From NCBI GenBank assembly GCA_937873665.1, contig CALMYW010000518.1, forward strand, positions 107,163 to 171,162: 64,000 bases of DNA. Direction: 5' to 3'. The position numbers and the translations under genes are program-made. This DNA comes from an uncultured Sphingorhabdus sp. (GTDB lineage Bacteria > Pseudomonadota > Alphaproteobacteria > Sphingomonadales > Sphingomonadaceae). Positions 34,371 to 43,959 of the stretch are shown here, piece by piece (within the stretch, counting starts at the first letter, position 1; every line of letters begins with the position of its first letter). The notes beneath the pieces were generated by a model, which was not told the origin of the DNA, searched no databases, and saw only the letters and a list, made by a program, of their open reading frames with translations.

Positions 34371-35141
34371 ATGAGTTCACATAAAAGCCAACGCCGCCGG
34401 GGTGCGGCCCAAACCAGTGGCAACCCAAAATTCTGGGGGCGCCATGCCGTTACCGCCGCACTTGAAAATCCAGAACGCCGCGTCCTGAAAATCTGGGGCA
34501 CGCGCGAAGCCTTGTCGCAAGTTGAAGTCCCGCAGGGCGTTCCCTTCCAGTTTTGCGAAGGATCCGATCTGGCTCGCTTCGTGCCAAAGGATACGCCGCA
34601 TCAGGGCATTGTCGCCGAGGTAGCGCCGCTCGAGGATGTCTGGTTGTCCGATATCCTCGATGCACATGAAGAAGATGACCGGCCGATCCTCGTCCTCGAT
34701 CAGGTTACCGACCCACATAATGTCGGTGCCATCTTCCGTTCGGCGGCGGCATTCGATGCCATTGCGGTGGTGACGCAGGATCGCCACGCGCCGCCCGAAT
34801 CGGGTGTGCTGGCCAAGGCCGCTTCAGGAGCGCTGGAAGTGGTGCCATGGATTCGCGTCGTTAACCTCGCCCGCGCGCTGGAAGAAATTGCCGAGCATGG
34901 CTATTGGCGCATTGGCCTTTCCGGCCATGCCGATACCAACCTCGACAAGGCGCTCGCGCCTCGCCGAAATGCACTGGTTCTGGGGGCCGAGGGCGAAGGC
35001 ATGCGCGCCAATATCGAGGATCATTGCGACCAGCTGGCAAAGCTGCCAATCAGCGAACAGATGGAAAGCCTGAACGTCTCCAACGCCGCAGCGATTGCGC
35101 TTTATGCCGCCGCGACCCTGCGCCAATCGAAAGCTGACTAA
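34371..35141 (+). CDS. rlmB: 23S rRNA (guanosine-2'-O-)-methyltransferase RlmB-like (SpoU family)
   Basis: A 256-residue SPOUT methyltransferase. The N-terminal substrate-binding domain contains FWGRHAVTAALENPERRVLKIW. The trefoil-knot motifs are LVLDQVTDPHNVGAIFRSAAAFDA, LVLGAEGEGMRANI and PISEQMESLNVSNAAAIALY. RlmB methylates G2251 in the peptidyl-transferase loop; some SpoU relatives act on other sites. It lies next to tRNA-Tyr on the opposite strand and overlaps the start of the following lipoprotein gene by one base. Confidence 0.92.
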   Translation: MSSHKSQRRRGAAQTSGNPKFWGRHAVTAALENPERRVLKIWGTREALSQVEVPQGVPFQFCEGSDLARFVPKDTPHQGIVAEVAPLEDVWLSDILDAHEEDDRPILVLDQVTDPHNVGAIFRSAAAFDAIAVVTQDRHAPPESGVLAKAASGALEVVPWIRVVNLARALEEIAEHGYWRIGLSGHADTNLDKALAPRRNALVLGAEGEGMRANIEDHCDQLAKLPISEQMESLNVSNAAAIALYAAATLRQSKAD

Positions 35142-36268
35142 TGCATTTCAAGAAAATCGCCGCCCTTGGCCTGGCTGTTGTTGCCCCCCTAAGTCTTTCG
35201 GGTTGCCTGCTGTTGCCCGGCGAGTTCAATTCGGAAATGACGGTGATGGCCGACGGCCAATTTGCCTTCAGTTATAAAGGGCAAATTCAGCTGGTCGGCC
35301 TTGCCAATTTGCTCAACGAAACGCTCGATAACGAAGGTGGCAACGCCGAATTTGTAGCGGCCTGCTATGGCCCTGTTCCAGAAGCTGAAAAGAGCGAGGA
35401 AGAGCAGAAAAAGGAAAAACGCAAGGAAAAAGCCGCCGCCAAGGCAGCCGCCGATGCCGCCGCCGCTGATGCCGCATTGGCCGAAATTGCCGCTGACACA
35501 GCAGGCACTGCCGCGTCGAAAACCTCTCAAGAGGATTTCACCCAAGAAGCCGAAGCAGAGGCCGATGCAGCAGCAGCGGCTGAAGATGCGGCGGGCGCAG
35601 CAGAGGATGCGGCCGCCGAAGCCGCTGCTGCGGTTGAGTCGATGGAGGACGATTATAGCGAGCGTGAATGCACAACCGCTGAAGTTGAACAGCAGAAAAA
35701 AGAATGGGATGAACAGCAGGCTGCCTCCAAAAAGGAAAAGGAACAAGCCAAGAAGATGTTCGCCGCCATGCTTGGCGGTATCGATCCCAGCAACCCAAAG
35801 ACCATTGAGCGCTTCACCAAGGAAGTCGAACGACTGGCCGCTTGGAACAAGGTCGAGCATCTGGGCAACGGCCTGTTCATGATCGACTATTCGACCAAGG
35901 GCCGTCTTGCAGATGATTTCGCCTTCCCGGTGATCCCGCGCTATGCGCTGGGCAATCCGATGATCCACGTCACACGCTGGGACAATGGTCGCGTGCGGAT
36001 CGAGGCCCCGACATTCCATAACGACGCGGACGTTTCTTTGATGTCGCTGATGGGGGCCGGATCGATGATCCCAGGCATGGGTTCGGCAAAGAAAAATGTC
36101 GAACCGGTTGAGGTCAAGGGCACCTTCACCATCCGCACCAATGCGAAGATCATGGCCAATAACACCGATGAGGGACCGGTCGACGAAGGTGCGATGCAGG
36201 TGCTGCGCTGGGATATCGGCCCGAAGACTTTCGGCCCGCCGATGGCCTTACTGAAGCTTGTGAACTGA
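35141..36268 (+). CDS. Lipoprotein with Ala/Glu-rich insert
   Basis: A 375-residue lipoprotein. The signal ends at the lipobox SLSGC (Cys22). After a beta-rich segment (SEMTVMADGQFAFSYKG) comes a very Ala/Glu/Lys/Asp-rich stretch of about 110 residues (about 80-195) predicted to be helical or disordered. A second beta-rich domain follows (about 225-370), ending VLRWDIGPKTFGPPMALLKL. The two ends look like one conserved domain interrupted by low-complexity sequence. Function unknown. Overlaps with rlmB and the glycosylase gene suggest a single transcript. Confidence 0.8.
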   Translation: MHFKKIAALGLAVVAPLSLSGCLLLPGEFNSEMTVMADGQFAFSYKGQIQLVGLANLLNETLDNEGGNAEFVAACYGPVPEAEKSEEEQKKEKRKEKAAAKAAADAAAADAALAEIAADTAGTAASKTSQEDFTQEAEAEADAAAAAEDAAGAAEDAAAEAAAAVESMEDDYSERECTTAEVEQQKKEWDEQQAASKKEKEQAKKMFAAMLGGIDPSNPKTIERFTKEVERLAAWNKVEHLGNGLFMIDYSTKGRLADDFAFPVIPRYALGNPMIHVTRWDNGRVRIEAPTFHNDADVSLMSLMGAGSMIPGMGSAKKNVEPVEVKGTFTIRTNAKIMANNTDEGPVDEGAMQVLRWDIGPKTFGPPMALLKLVN

Positions 36269-36891
36269 TGGGGCTGACTGCCGAACAGATCAAGCACTCG
36301 CTCGATACACTGGCGGGAAAGGAAAAGCGCTTTGCGATAGCGCTGGAGCAAGTCGGCTATCCAGAACCCCGTATCCGCGAACGGGGCTATACGACGCTGC
36401 TACGCACGATCGTCGGGCAGCAGGTCAGCGTTGCTGCGGCTTCATCGATGTGGAACAAGCTGGCGACCAAGCTGGACGAGGACTGCGCACCGGAAAAGCT
36501 GCTGGCCGAAGATTTTGACAGTCTGCGTGCGTGCGGCCTGAGCCGCCAGAAACAGGGCTATGCGCGCAGTCTTGCCGAACTGGTTGTTTCCGGCGCACTG
36601 CCTCTCGATGCACTGCCCGAGGATGACGAGGAGGCGATCGCCTATCTGACCAAGGTCAAAGGCATCGGCCGCTGGTCAGCCGAAATTTATCTGCTCTTTG
36701 CCGAAGGACGCCCAGACATTTGGCCGGCGGGTGATCTGGCCGTACAGGAAGGTGTGAAGCGCATCCTGTTGCTTGACGAGCGCCCGAGCGAAAAGCCGAC
36801 GCGAGAAGTGGCAGAAGCCTGGCGGCCGCACCGCGGTGCCGCCGCGATCTTTACCTGGCATTATTACGCTACCGGCTTTGAGGCGATTTGA
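36268..36891 (+). CDS. DNA-3-methyladenine glycosylase II-like (AlkA) HhH-GPD protein
   Basis: A 207-residue base-excision glycosylase. The helix-hairpin-helix (about 128-138) is LTKVKGIGRWSAEIYLLFA, and the catalytic aspartate is D156 in IWPAGDLAVQ. The N-terminal TIVGQQVSVAAA segment is conserved. It lacks the ada-type N-terminal domain of E. coli AlkA and has no Fe-S cluster cysteines. It removes alkylated bases such as 3-methyladenine. It begins at the lipoprotein stop (one-base overlap). Confidence 0.9.
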   Translation: MGLTAEQIKHSLDTLAGKEKRFAIALEQVGYPEPRIRERGYTTLLRTIVGQQVSVAAASSMWNKLATKLDEDCAPEKLLAEDFDSLRACGLSRQKQGYARSLAELVVSGALPLDALPEDDEEAIAYLTKVKGIGRWSAEIYLLFAEGRPDIWPAGDLAVQEGVKRILLLDERPSEKPTREVAEAWRPHRGAAAIFTWHYYATGFEAI

Positions 36892-36894
36892 TAA

Positions 36895-37413
36895 TTAAAG
36901 CCGCAGCGTCGGATTGAGCTTCATCATTTCGAGCACAAAAGATTTCGGCTTTTTGAAAAACTTGCTCTTCCGGTTCACCGACAGACCGAGCAATGCCGCT
37001 GCCTCCATCACGAAATGCACGCAATTGCGCTTGTTGAGGCTGTAGCTTTTGCCCGGCATGCTGCGCCATTTTTCGACATGGTCGATCAATTTGCGATATT
37101 CGGCATCCGACAGGCGCAAGGTGAAATGCGGGTTGCTGCGCGACACATATTTGGCATCCTTGGTTTCGATCATGCCCTTGACCGAACCCATCAGAATAGC
37201 GGGCGAAACGCTGACGGCAGTGAAGCCGTAATTGGTATCGACCTTTTCGCCGGTGGCATCGACTGTTCCCTTCAACCGGATGAAGGCATGGGGGAAATAG
37301 TCCCCGAAATCATGGCTGTAAAAGGTTGCGATAACGTCCGCACGAGCCTGTCCTGGCATCGTCGCCAGCAACACTGCAAACAGGATTGAAATCAACAAGC
37401 GAAACATCTGCAT
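36895..37413 (-). CDS. Secreted protein with conserved N-C-V-H motif, unknown family
   Basis: A 172-residue protein with a signal peptide (MFRLLISILFAVLLATMPGQARA, cleavage about residue 25). The mature part starts with a strand DVIATFYSHDFGDYFPHAFIRLKG and ends with YSLNKRNCVHFVMEAAALLG. The Cys-Val-His arrangement in a late N-C-x-H helix, with an earlier His (SHDF), recalls papain-like NlpC/P60 or DUF4105-type folds, but I cannot confirm catalysis. The ribosome-binding site is weak; an ATG at 37438-37440 is an alternative start. Confidence 0.65.
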   Translation of the reverse strand: MQMFRLLISILFAVLLATMPGQARADVIATFYSHDFGDYFPHAFIRLKGTVDATGEKVDTNYGFTAVSVSPAILMGSVKGMIETKDAKYVSRSNPHFTLRLSDAEYRKLIDHVEKWRSMPGKSYSLNKRNCVHFVMEAAALLGLSVNRKSKFFKKPKSFVLEMMKLNPTLRL

Positions 37414-37519
37414 AGGTGAAAGCAGATTATCGTCCTCCATTCCATGCTGCAAGTAGGGGTTGACCCGAAGGGCGAATTGCTGTGCTTACAGCGATGCAAA
37501 TAAGAGGGAGAGTCGAGCC

Positions 37520-38332
37520 ATGTCCAGCAACCGCAAAAGCATTTTCGTAACCGGCGCCGCGTCGGGCCTTGGTCGCGAAGTATCGCGCTACTTTGCCGGA
37601 AAGGGCTGGTTTGTGGGGCTGGCGGATGTCAACGAGGCGGGCCTCAAGGTAACGGCTGATATGCTTCCGGCTGGTCAGTGGTCGATTCACAAGCTTGACG
37701 TGACCAACCGCCCGCAATGGAAAGAGGCGATTGCCGAATTCGGCAAGCACACGGGCGGCAAGATGGACGTGCTGTTCAACAATGCCGGTGTTGGCACCGG
37801 TGGACCCATACAGGATATGACCGACGAAGAAATTGACCGGATGATTGCTATCAATGTCACCGGCGTAATCAACGGCATCCGAGCCAGTTTCCCCAGCCTG
37901 AAAGCCACCCCTGGCAGCTGCGTACTCAACACGGCTTCAGCGGCCGGCATTTATGGATCAGCAGGCCTTAGCGTCTATAGCGCGACCAAATTCGCAGTGC
38001 GCGGACTCACCGAGGCGCACGACATTGAATGGCGCGAGCTGGGCATCAAGGCGCGTTCGCTGATGCCGGGTTTCATTGATACCAATATCATCGGTGCGGT
38101 TGCTCCCGGATCAAACCAGACAGGAAAGCAGCGGCTTGAAGAAGCGGGCATCGAGGTCAGCCCGGTGTCGATCATCGGCCCGGCCGCCTGGGAAGCCGTG
38201 CATGGGGACAAGGTGCACACACCGGTCAACAAGCTGGCGAAACAGCTCGCGTTCGCCGCGCGCTGGTTCCCGGGTCGCTTGCGCAGACAATTATCGACGA
38301 TGCAGGGTATCGAGACGGTCGTGAAGAACTGA
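37520..38332 (+). CDS. Short-chain dehydrogenase/reductase
   Basis: A 270-residue classical SDR. The cofactor motif is TGAASGLG (residues 11-18), NNAG is at 87-90, and the catalytic triad is Ser140, Tyr153 and Lys157 (YSATK). An acidic Asp36 after the second strand favours NAD(H). The C-terminal tail is basic. Substrate unknown. The open frame begins at 37460, but the ATG at 37520 follows a GGGAGAG site. Confidence 0.88.
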   Translation: MSSNRKSIFVTGAASGLGREVSRYFAGKGWFVGLADVNEAGLKVTADMLPAGQWSIHKLDVTNRPQWKEAIAEFGKHTGGKMDVLFNNAGVGTGGPIQDMTDEEIDRMIAINVTGVINGIRASFPSLKATPGSCVLNTASAAGIYGSAGLSVYSATKFAVRGLTEAHDIEWRELGIKARSLMPGFIDTNIIGAVAPGSNQTGKQRLEEAGIEVSPVSIIGPAAWEAVHGDKVHTPVNKLAKQLAFAARWFPGRLRRQLSTMQGIETVVKN

Positions 38333-38339
38333 GCACTCT

Positions 38340-38438
38340 CCCCTCCCGCCTGCGGGAGGGGCTGGGGGAGGGTCTGAAACGACCGACGGCTCGCTTCGCC
38401 CGCACCCCCCCTTAATCCTTCCCGCAAGCGGGAGGGAG
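38340..38438. repeat. Palindromic repeat, GCGGGAGGGG family
   Basis: About 99 bp between convergent genes. The left arm is a hairpin (CCCCTCCCGCCTGCGGGAGG), then GGGGGAGGGTCTGAAAC, a variable centre, and a right arm CTTCCCGCAAGCGGGAGGG. Its arms and the shared CTGAAAC-type junction match the element inside hrpB at 47967-48062, so the two belong to one family. Confidence 0.85.
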
Positions 38439-38441
38439 AAA

Positions 38442-38732
38442 CTAGGCGAACCCATCAATCGCGGCCGCCAGTGATATATCGCGCTCCGACAAGCCACCCG
38501 CATCGTGCGTCGTCAGCAATATTTCGACACGATTGTAAACATTGAACCACTCAGGGTGGTGGTCAGCCTTTTCGGCAAGGATCGCCACACGGCTCATGAA
38601 ACCAAAGGCTTCGGCGAAATCTGAAAAGCGGAATGTGCGCCTGATACCGCGCGCTTCGCTATCATAGCTCCAGCCGGTCAACCCTGCCAAAGCAACTTCA
38701 CGTTCGCTTGCGTCCAGTTCCCGAACTGCCAT
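38442..38732 (-). CDS. phhB: 4a-hydroxytetrahydrobiopterin dehydratase
   Basis: A 96-residue pterin-4a-carbinolamine dehydratase. The conserved block [35 protein letters not shown] carries the catalytic histidines and the family signature. It recycles the pterin cofactor of aromatic amino acid hydroxylases. No hydroxylase gene is adjacent. The ATG at 38730-38732 follows AGGAGAG. Its 5' end is divergent from ccmA with starts 50 bp apart. Confidence 0.93.
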   Translation of the reverse strand: MAVRELDASEREVALAGLTGWSYDSEARGIRRTFRFSDFAEAFGFMSRVAILAEKADHHPEWFNVYNRVEILLTTHDAGGLSERDISLAAAIDGFA

Positions 38733-38781
38733 CTCACTCTCCTGCCTTTGCTTTTTGCGCGCGCCGTGCCTATGTCGCGCC

Positions 38782-39399
38782 ATGCCGCACAGTCAAGCCG
38801 CATCGCCAAGCATCAAACTGAACCGCGTCGCCATCATTCGCGGCACTCGGGTAATTCTGCGCGATTTCGATCTGGAGGTTGAACGCGGCGAACTGGTCTG
38901 GGTTCGCGGGGCCAATGGCAGCGGCAAATCGACGCTGTTTCGGGCGCTGTCCGGGCTGCTTCCGGTTGCGTCGGGGGAGGTCAGCATCAGCGGCGCAATT
39001 GCGCTGTGTGATGACAATCTTGCCCTGGACCTTGACCAGCGGCTCGGAAAAGCCATCCGTTTCTGGACGGACCTTGACGCCATCAAACCAGCGAAGCTGG
39101 AGGCTGCGCTGGAAACGCTCGACCTGATCGGTTTGGCAGATTTGCCCGTGCGGTTACTATCAGCAGGTCAAAAACGTCGTGGCGCATTGGCGCGGCTATT
39201 GGCCAGCGACGTGCCAATCTGGCTGCTCGACGAACCCTATAATGGTCTTGATCAGGCGAATGTCGCCCGTCTGGATGCGGCTTTATCCCGCCATACCGAA
39301 CAAGGCGGGATTGCGCTGGTTGCCTCGCATATCGCACCGACCGTCATCGTCACCCGCAGCCTTGTTATCGACCGGCCAAAGGCGGAGTTGGCCGCATGA
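38782..39399 (+). CDS. ccmA: Cytochrome c biogenesis ATP-binding protein CcmA
   Basis: A 205-residue ABC ATPase. Walker A is GANGSGKST, the signature [15 protein letters not shown] is the CcmA form (LSAGQ instead of LSGGQ), and Walker B is [13 protein letters not shown]. With CcmB it forms the complex that releases haem-CcmE for cytochrome c maturation (System I). It overlaps ccmB by four bases (ATGA). The usual ccmC is not next to ccmB. Confidence 0.93.
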   Translation: MPHSQAASPSIKLNRVAIIRGTRVILRDFDLEVERGELVWVRGANGSGKSTLFRALSGLLPVASGEVSISGAIALCDDNLALDLDQRLGKAIRFWTDLDAIKPAKLEAALETLDLIGLADLPVRLLSAGQKRRGALARLLASDVPIWLLDEPYNGLDQANVARLDAALSRHTEQGGIALVASHIAPTVIVTRSLVIDRPKAELAA

Positions 39400-40043
39400 A
39401 AGGGTTTGCGAGCATTGCCTGGCGCGAGGTCCGCATCGCCTGGACAGGCGGCGGGCTGTGGCTGCCGATCGTGTTTTATCTTGCAGTGGCGACGCTGTTT
39501 CCATTCGTCACCGGCCCGGACAAGGCCCTGCTCGCACGGGTTGGAGGTAGCATCCTGTGGATCGCGGCTCTGCTGGCCAGCTTATTGCCAATCGAAAGGC
39601 TGGTACTGCCTGACCGTCAATCCGGCGTACTCGACCAGCTTGTGCTGCGCGGATGGGCGGATGAATGGATTGCTGCGGCCAAGATTGCAGGCCACATCGT
39701 TGGTTTCGGCATCCCGTTGCTGCTCGCCACGCCCGTTGCGATCGCCCTGCTCGGCGTGCCCGATGCGCAGGCAAAGACATTGATAATTGGCCTCGCCCTC
39801 GCTTTGCCCGCTTTTGCCGGTCTAGGCGTGACAATCGCGGCGCTGACCGCTGGCCTCAACGGCGCATCGGCGCTGGGCGGGCTGCTGCTTGTTCCGCTTG
39901 CTATACCGATCCTGATTTTCGGAGCGGGAACTTTGGGCGATTCAGCCAGCAACGCGCTGCAATTGCTGGCAGCCACGAGTTTGGCGATGACAGCCTTGTC
40001 GCCTTTCGCCGGCGGGGCGGCATTGCGCGCCGCCCGCGACTGA
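39396..40043 (+). CDS. ccmB: Haem exporter membrane protein CcmB
   Basis: A 215-residue membrane protein with about six helices. The conserved DRQSGVLDQLVLRG segment after helix 2 and the P-L-L-A-T-P-V-A region are typical of CcmB. It is the membrane partner of CcmA. In many bacteria ccmC, D and E follow; here the next gene is a convergent SDR, so the remaining ccm genes must be elsewhere. Confidence 0.93.
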   Translation: MKGFASIAWREVRIAWTGGGLWLPIVFYLAVATLFPFVTGPDKALLARVGGSILWIAALLASLLPIERLVLPDRQSGVLDQLVLRGWADEWIAAAKIAGHIVGFGIPLLLATPVAIALLGVPDAQAKTLIIGLALALPAFAGLGVTIAALTAGLNGASALGGLLLVPLAIPILIFGAGTLGDSASNALQLLAATSLAMTALSPFAGGAALRAARD

Positions 40044-40044
40044 T

Positions 40045-40860
40045 TCAGTTGTTCTCGGCCGCCATTTTCTGCGCATAGCCCTGCGCGACCATCGCCTCGA
40101 CCATGTCGAACAGCTTGTCCGGTTCTTGCGCACGCATGACAGGGATCGCTGCTTCCATGCCTTCGGCCACGACAATTTCCCGCTTGCCGGCTTCGAGGGC
40201 ATCCCAGATGGTCTTGGCGACATCTGCGGGGTCAAGGCCATTGTCGATCGCTGCATCGCTGACACCGCGCACCGATCCGTCAGACGCCAGTGCATTGCGT
40301 GAAACATTGGTACGCACTGAACCCGGGGCCACAACGAGCACCTTGATACCCTGCCCCGCAATTTCACTGCGCAACGAATCCGCATAGCCAACAAGTCCAT
40401 GTTTGGCCGCGCAATAGGCGGTGCGCATCGGTACGCCTGCTTTACCGGCAACGCTTGAAATCATCACAACCCCGCCCGAACCGCGCGCCAGCAGGTGCGG
40501 AAGCAAGGCCTGCGTGAGGGCAATCGGCGCGAGCAGATCCACATCGACAATCTGGCGGTAGACCGACATGTCGGTGTCGATGGCGAGAGAACGTTGCGAG
40601 ATGCCGGCATTGTTCACCAGCACATCGACATCGCCGCTGAATGCAACCGCCTTTTCCACCAATGCAGGAATCGCTGCATAGTCGGTGGTTTCAAATGGCA
40701 GCACCAGACAGCGATCCGGCGCATTCGAGGCCACAGCCTCCAACGCCGCAACATTGCGCCCTGAGAGCACACAGCGCCCGCCGCGTTCCAGCCATTCCTT
40801 TGCCAACCCCTCACCAATGCCCGACGATGCACCGGTTATCCATGCTGTCTTGCCGCTCAT
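40045..40860 (-). CDS. Short-chain dehydrogenase/reductase
   Basis: A 271-residue classical SDR. The cofactor motif is TGASSGIG (9-16), NNAG is 83-86, and the catalytic residues are Ser135/136, Tyr149 and Lys153 (YCAAK). Arg35 after strand 2 (SGRN) suggests NADP(H). It overlaps the next upstream gene by four bases (ATGA), a serine hydrolase on the same strand, so the pair may process one substrate. The identity of that substrate is unknown. Confidence 0.88.
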   Translation of the reverse strand: MSGKTAWITGASSGIGEGLAKEWLERGGRCVLSGRNVAALEAVASNAPDRCLVLPFETTDYAAIPALVEKAVAFSGDVDVLVNNAGISQRSLAIDTDMSVYRQIVDVDLLAPIALTQALLPHLLARGSGGVVMISSVAGKAGVPMRTAYCAAKHGLVGYADSLRSEIAGQGIKVLVVAPGSVRTNVSRNALASDGSVRGVSDAAIDNGLDPADVAKTIWDALEAGKREIVVAEGMEAAIPVMRAQEPDKLFDMVEAMVAQGYAQKMAAENN

Positions 40861-42065
40861 TTCACATCCTCCGGAAAGGACGCCAGTTCGTCGTCCAGTG
40901 CCTTCTGTACGGCTTTGTAGAAGGCCTCACGCCCATCCTGCCCGGCCGGGTCGGTGGCGCGCGGCCAGTTGCTGTTTGATGCGATCACCAGCTTGCGCTT
41001 GGGATCGATAAAGATACCTTGGCCGAAAATTCCCTGCGCTGCATAGCTGCCATCATCATAGGTCCACCATTGGAACCCATAGCCTTTGCCGGGCGTGCCG
41101 ATATCAGCCTGCTTGGTGGTCGCCGATGCTATCCAGCCGTCGGGCAAAATCGCCTTGCCGTTGACGAGACCGCCACCGAGGATGAACATCCCGAAGCGGG
41201 CATAATCGCGGGTCGATGCCTGGATGCAGCAGCCGCTGATTTCATGGCCGGTCGACCCCAGCAGCCAGCTTCCGTCCTGCTCCATGCCAAACGGGGCCCA
41301 GACCTTTTCGGAAAGATAGTCGGACAGTTTCTTGCCCGTTGCCTTGCTGACGAGAACGCCGATCAAATTGGTCTCACCGGTCTTGTAGACCCACTTTGTG
41401 CCCGCCGGAGCCTCGCGCGGCAGCTTGCGCATATAGCTGACGGTTACGTCGATGCCCGGTTCGGCCTTATGCTCATTGAAGCGCGCCACATCGGACTTCG
41501 GATCTTCATAATCCTCATTCCATTTGATGCCCGAGGTCATGGTCAACAATTGCGCGATGGTGACATCGTCATAGGCTGACCCCTTCATTTCGGGGATATA
41601 TTGCGTCACCTTGTCATCAAGGCTCTTGATATAGCCATCCTTGATTGCGGCACCGACCATCGTCGAGGTCAGCGACTTGGCGACCGAAAAGCTGGTCCAT
41701 TTGCCATTGCCATCGAAATCGAGGCCGTATTTTTCGAGGCGAACTTGGCCATTGTGGACAATGACGAGGCCCGCGGTGCGCTGCGCCTTCATATAGGCAT
41801 CAACGTCGATACCCGGCTTCAGTTCTGCACCTTTGGGGAGCGGAAAGACCTTCTCACCCGCTTCGATAATATTCGCCTTGGCCAGAACCGGCAGGCGATC
41901 CATCGTACGGAAGGCCGCATCGCGCTGCGCGATGGACCAGAACAGGACGTTGCGATCGGTCGGCAAGTTTGCCGCCAGATTGCGCATATCCTTGTCCATC
42001 GTCAGCCAACCGATGCCAAGCACCGCCGCTGCTACGACCAACAGGCCGATAATCCATTTTTTCAT
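40857..42065 (-). CDS. Serine hydrolase of the beta-lactamase/6-aminohexanoate-dimer hydrolase family
   Basis: A 402-residue protein with an N-terminal membrane helix (about 4-21) that could be an uncleaved anchor. The active-site motif is S127-V-A-K130 in TSFSVAKSLTSTMVGAA. The second motif is probably WVYKTGETNLIG, and the glycine-rich third motif QGIFGQGIFIDP is present. NylB-type enzymes hydrolyse amide or ester bonds; beta-lactam hydrolysis is not implied. It is co-oriented with the SDR downstream. Confidence 0.85.
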   Translation of the reverse strand: MKKWIIGLLVVAAAVLGIGWLTMDKDMRNLAANLPTDRNVLFWSIAQRDAAFRTMDRLPVLAKANIIEAGEKVFPLPKGAELKPGIDVDAYMKAQRTAGLVIVHNGQVRLEKYGLDFDGNGKWTSFSVAKSLTSTMVGAAIKDGYIKSLDDKVTQYIPEMKGSAYDDVTIAQLLTMTSGIKWNEDYEDPKSDVARFNEHKAEPGIDVTVSYMRKLPREAPAGTKWVYKTGETNLIGVLVSKATGKKLSDYLSEKVWAPFGMEQDGSWLLGSTGHEISGCCIQASTRDYARFGMFILGGGLVNGKAILPDGWIASATTKQADIGTPGKGYGFQWWTYDDGSYAAQGIFGQGIFIDPKRKLVIASNSNWPRATDPAGQDGREAFYKAVQKALDDELASFPEDVK

Positions 42066-42087
42066 GTTGTCCCTCTCCCGTCCCGCT

Positions 42088-43365
42088 TCAGTTTTTGACC
42101 AGTGTCACCTGCGCCACATTGATTCCGCCTCCACGGAACCCGCCCTCGCAATACATCAGGTAAAAACGCCAAAGCGCAATGAATTTTTCATCGAATCCAG
42201 CGGGCAAACGCCCTTCCGCTACGGCAGCCTCGAAACGTTCGCGCCATAGACGCAGCGTCTCTGCATAGTGCGCGCCATAATCGACCTGATCCTCCCAGCG
42301 CAGCCCCCGCTCCTCAGCCAGTGCGCGGAAACGACTCTCGGACAGCAGCATCCCGCCGGGAAAGATATAGCGCTGGATAAAATCCTGACCGTCGGCATAT
42401 TGCTCGAAAATATCATCCTCGATCCGAATATATTGCAAGGCAGCCCGGCCGCCCGGTTTGAGGCAGCGGGCGATAGAGTCGAGATAGTCGGGCCAATATT
42501 CTTGCCCGACAGCCTCGACCATCTCTACACTGGCAATGGCATCATATTGCCCCACCACATCGCGATAGTCGGTCAATGTTATTTTCCAGCCGTTTTTCGC
42601 TGCCAGGCGCGTTTCGGCAAAGCGGATCTGTTCGGGCGACAGGCTGATGCCGTGATAGTTTGCCAGACCGCGTTCCAGTGCGACTTCTGCCAGACCGCCC
42701 CAGCCGCACCCGATTTCGAGTAGGCTGTCGTCTCCATTCAGATGCAGACGATCCAGAATGAGATCGATCTTGCGTCTTTGGCCTGATTCCAGCGCCTCCT
42801 GACGCGGCGGGAGTTCCGCAAAAACGGCACTGGAATAGGTCATCGTCGCATCTAGCCATGACGCGTAGAAATCATTGCCCAGATCGTAATGCGCCTCGAT
42901 GTTGTCGCGCGCATGCTTGCGGGTGTTACGATGAAACCATTGCGCTATGCGCCCCGCGATGCGGGCGACGCCTGACGCCCGCCCGACGCTGCCCAAGGCA
43001 ACACGATTGCGCATGAACAGATCGAATATCGGTACCAGGTCGGGGCTGGACCACTCCCCTGCCATCCAACCTTCATACCAGCCGATCGACCCGCCCCGAA
43101 CGAGGCGGACTAGCGCGCGCCAGTTGTAAACATGGACGACGGCCTGCGGGCCTGGAAGGCGGCGGCCGAGCAAGCGCTTGCTCCCGTCGGGCAGATGCCC
43201 TTCGATTGCACCTTCCGCCAAACCGGCGTCGATCCGGTCAAGTATGGCATGGAAAAAGCGCGCCGAGGCCTGGCCATGCCAGCCAGCAAAAAGGCCGCCC
43301 CTCGACCCTGGCAGATAGTTCTGCTGGACGAGGTGGCGGCCCCTTTTATGTTCCGGCACATTCAT
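42088..43365 (-). CDS. cfa: Cyclopropane-fatty-acyl-phospholipid synthase family methyltransferase
   Basis: A 425-residue SAM-dependent enzyme. The SAM motif I is LLEIGCGWGGLAE, and upstream is the CFA hallmark AHYDLGNDFYASWLDATMTYSSAVF. The downstream EMVEAVGQEYWPDYLDSI and RIEDDIFEQY are also typical. It adds a methylene (or methyl) group across the double bond of membrane lipid acyl chains. Members of this branch may also act on other lipids. The N-terminal ~120 residues look like the lipid-contact domain. Confidence 0.88.
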   Translation of the reverse strand: MNVPEHKRGRHLVQQNYLPGSRGGLFAGWHGQASARFFHAILDRIDAGLAEGAIEGHLPDGSKRLLGRRLPGPQAVVHVYNWRALVRLVRGGSIGWYEGWMAGEWSSPDLVPIFDLFMRNRVALGSVGRASGVARIAGRIAQWFHRNTRKHARDNIEAHYDLGNDFYASWLDATMTYSSAVFAELPPRQEALESGQRRKIDLILDRLHLNGDDSLLEIGCGWGGLAEVALERGLANYHGISLSPEQIRFAETRLAAKNGWKITLTDYRDVVGQYDAIASVEMVEAVGQEYWPDYLDSIARCLKPGGRAALQYIRIEDDIFEQYADGQDFIQRYIFPGGMLLSESRFRALAEERGLRWEDQVDYGAHYAETLRLWRERFEAAVAEGRLPAGFDEKFIALWRFYLMYCEGGFRGGGINVAQVTLVKN

Positions 43366-43385
43366 TGCGCCAGTTTAGGCTGTGA

Positions 43386-43802
43386 TTACTTCTTCTTCAA
43401 CTCATCGCGAATTTCGGTGAGCAGATCGACCTCACTCGGGCCGGTGGCGGCTGGCGGCGGCGGCATGACCTTGTTGGCCTGACGCACGATCAGGAAAATG
43501 ACGAATGCCAGAATCAGGAAATTGATAATCGCGGTAATGAAGCTGCCCCAGGCGAAGACATTTGCACCCGCAGCTTTCGCCGCAGCCAATGACATCCCGG
43601 CCTGAACTTTGTCCGCACCGCCCAGAACGATGTATTTCGCCGAAAAGTCGGTTCCACCGCCGGTGATTAGGGAAATCACAGGCATGATCAAATCATCAGT
43701 AAGAGACGAGACAATTTTACCGAATGCGGCACCGATAATCACACCAACCGCTAGGTCGAGCACGTTACCACGTGCGATGAACGCTTTGAATTCACTTAAC
43801 AT
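43386..43802 (-). CDS. mscL: Large-conductance mechanosensitive channel
   Basis: A 138-residue MscL with two membrane helices. Helix 1 starts with the channel signature [27 protein letters not shown] (gate-forming helix), helix 2 is [14 protein letters not shown], and the C-terminal bundle is [15 protein letters not shown]. It opens under membrane tension to release solutes during hypo-osmotic shock. It begins 119 bp from the LemA gene (divergent). A short poly-Pro segment precedes the C-terminal helix. Confidence 0.95.
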   Translation of the reverse strand: MLSEFKAFIARGNVLDLAVGVIIGAAFGKIVSSLTDDLIMPVISLITGGGTDFSAKYIVLGGADKVQAGMSLAAAKAAGANVFAWGSFITAIINFLILAFVIFLIVRQANKVMPPPPAATGPSEVDLLTEIRDELKKK

Positions 43803-43959
43803 TAGACGTCTCCCCTTAGGCTATTTGGCCTAAAACCATGGTAAACATATTGTAACATGTGTCGAGAGGCCGAGATGTAACTTTTTCGGTGATTGAAACG
43901 CGGTTGTAGCTGCCCTATCTATGCAATACACAAATGCTTTCCGGGGAAGGAGTACCCTC

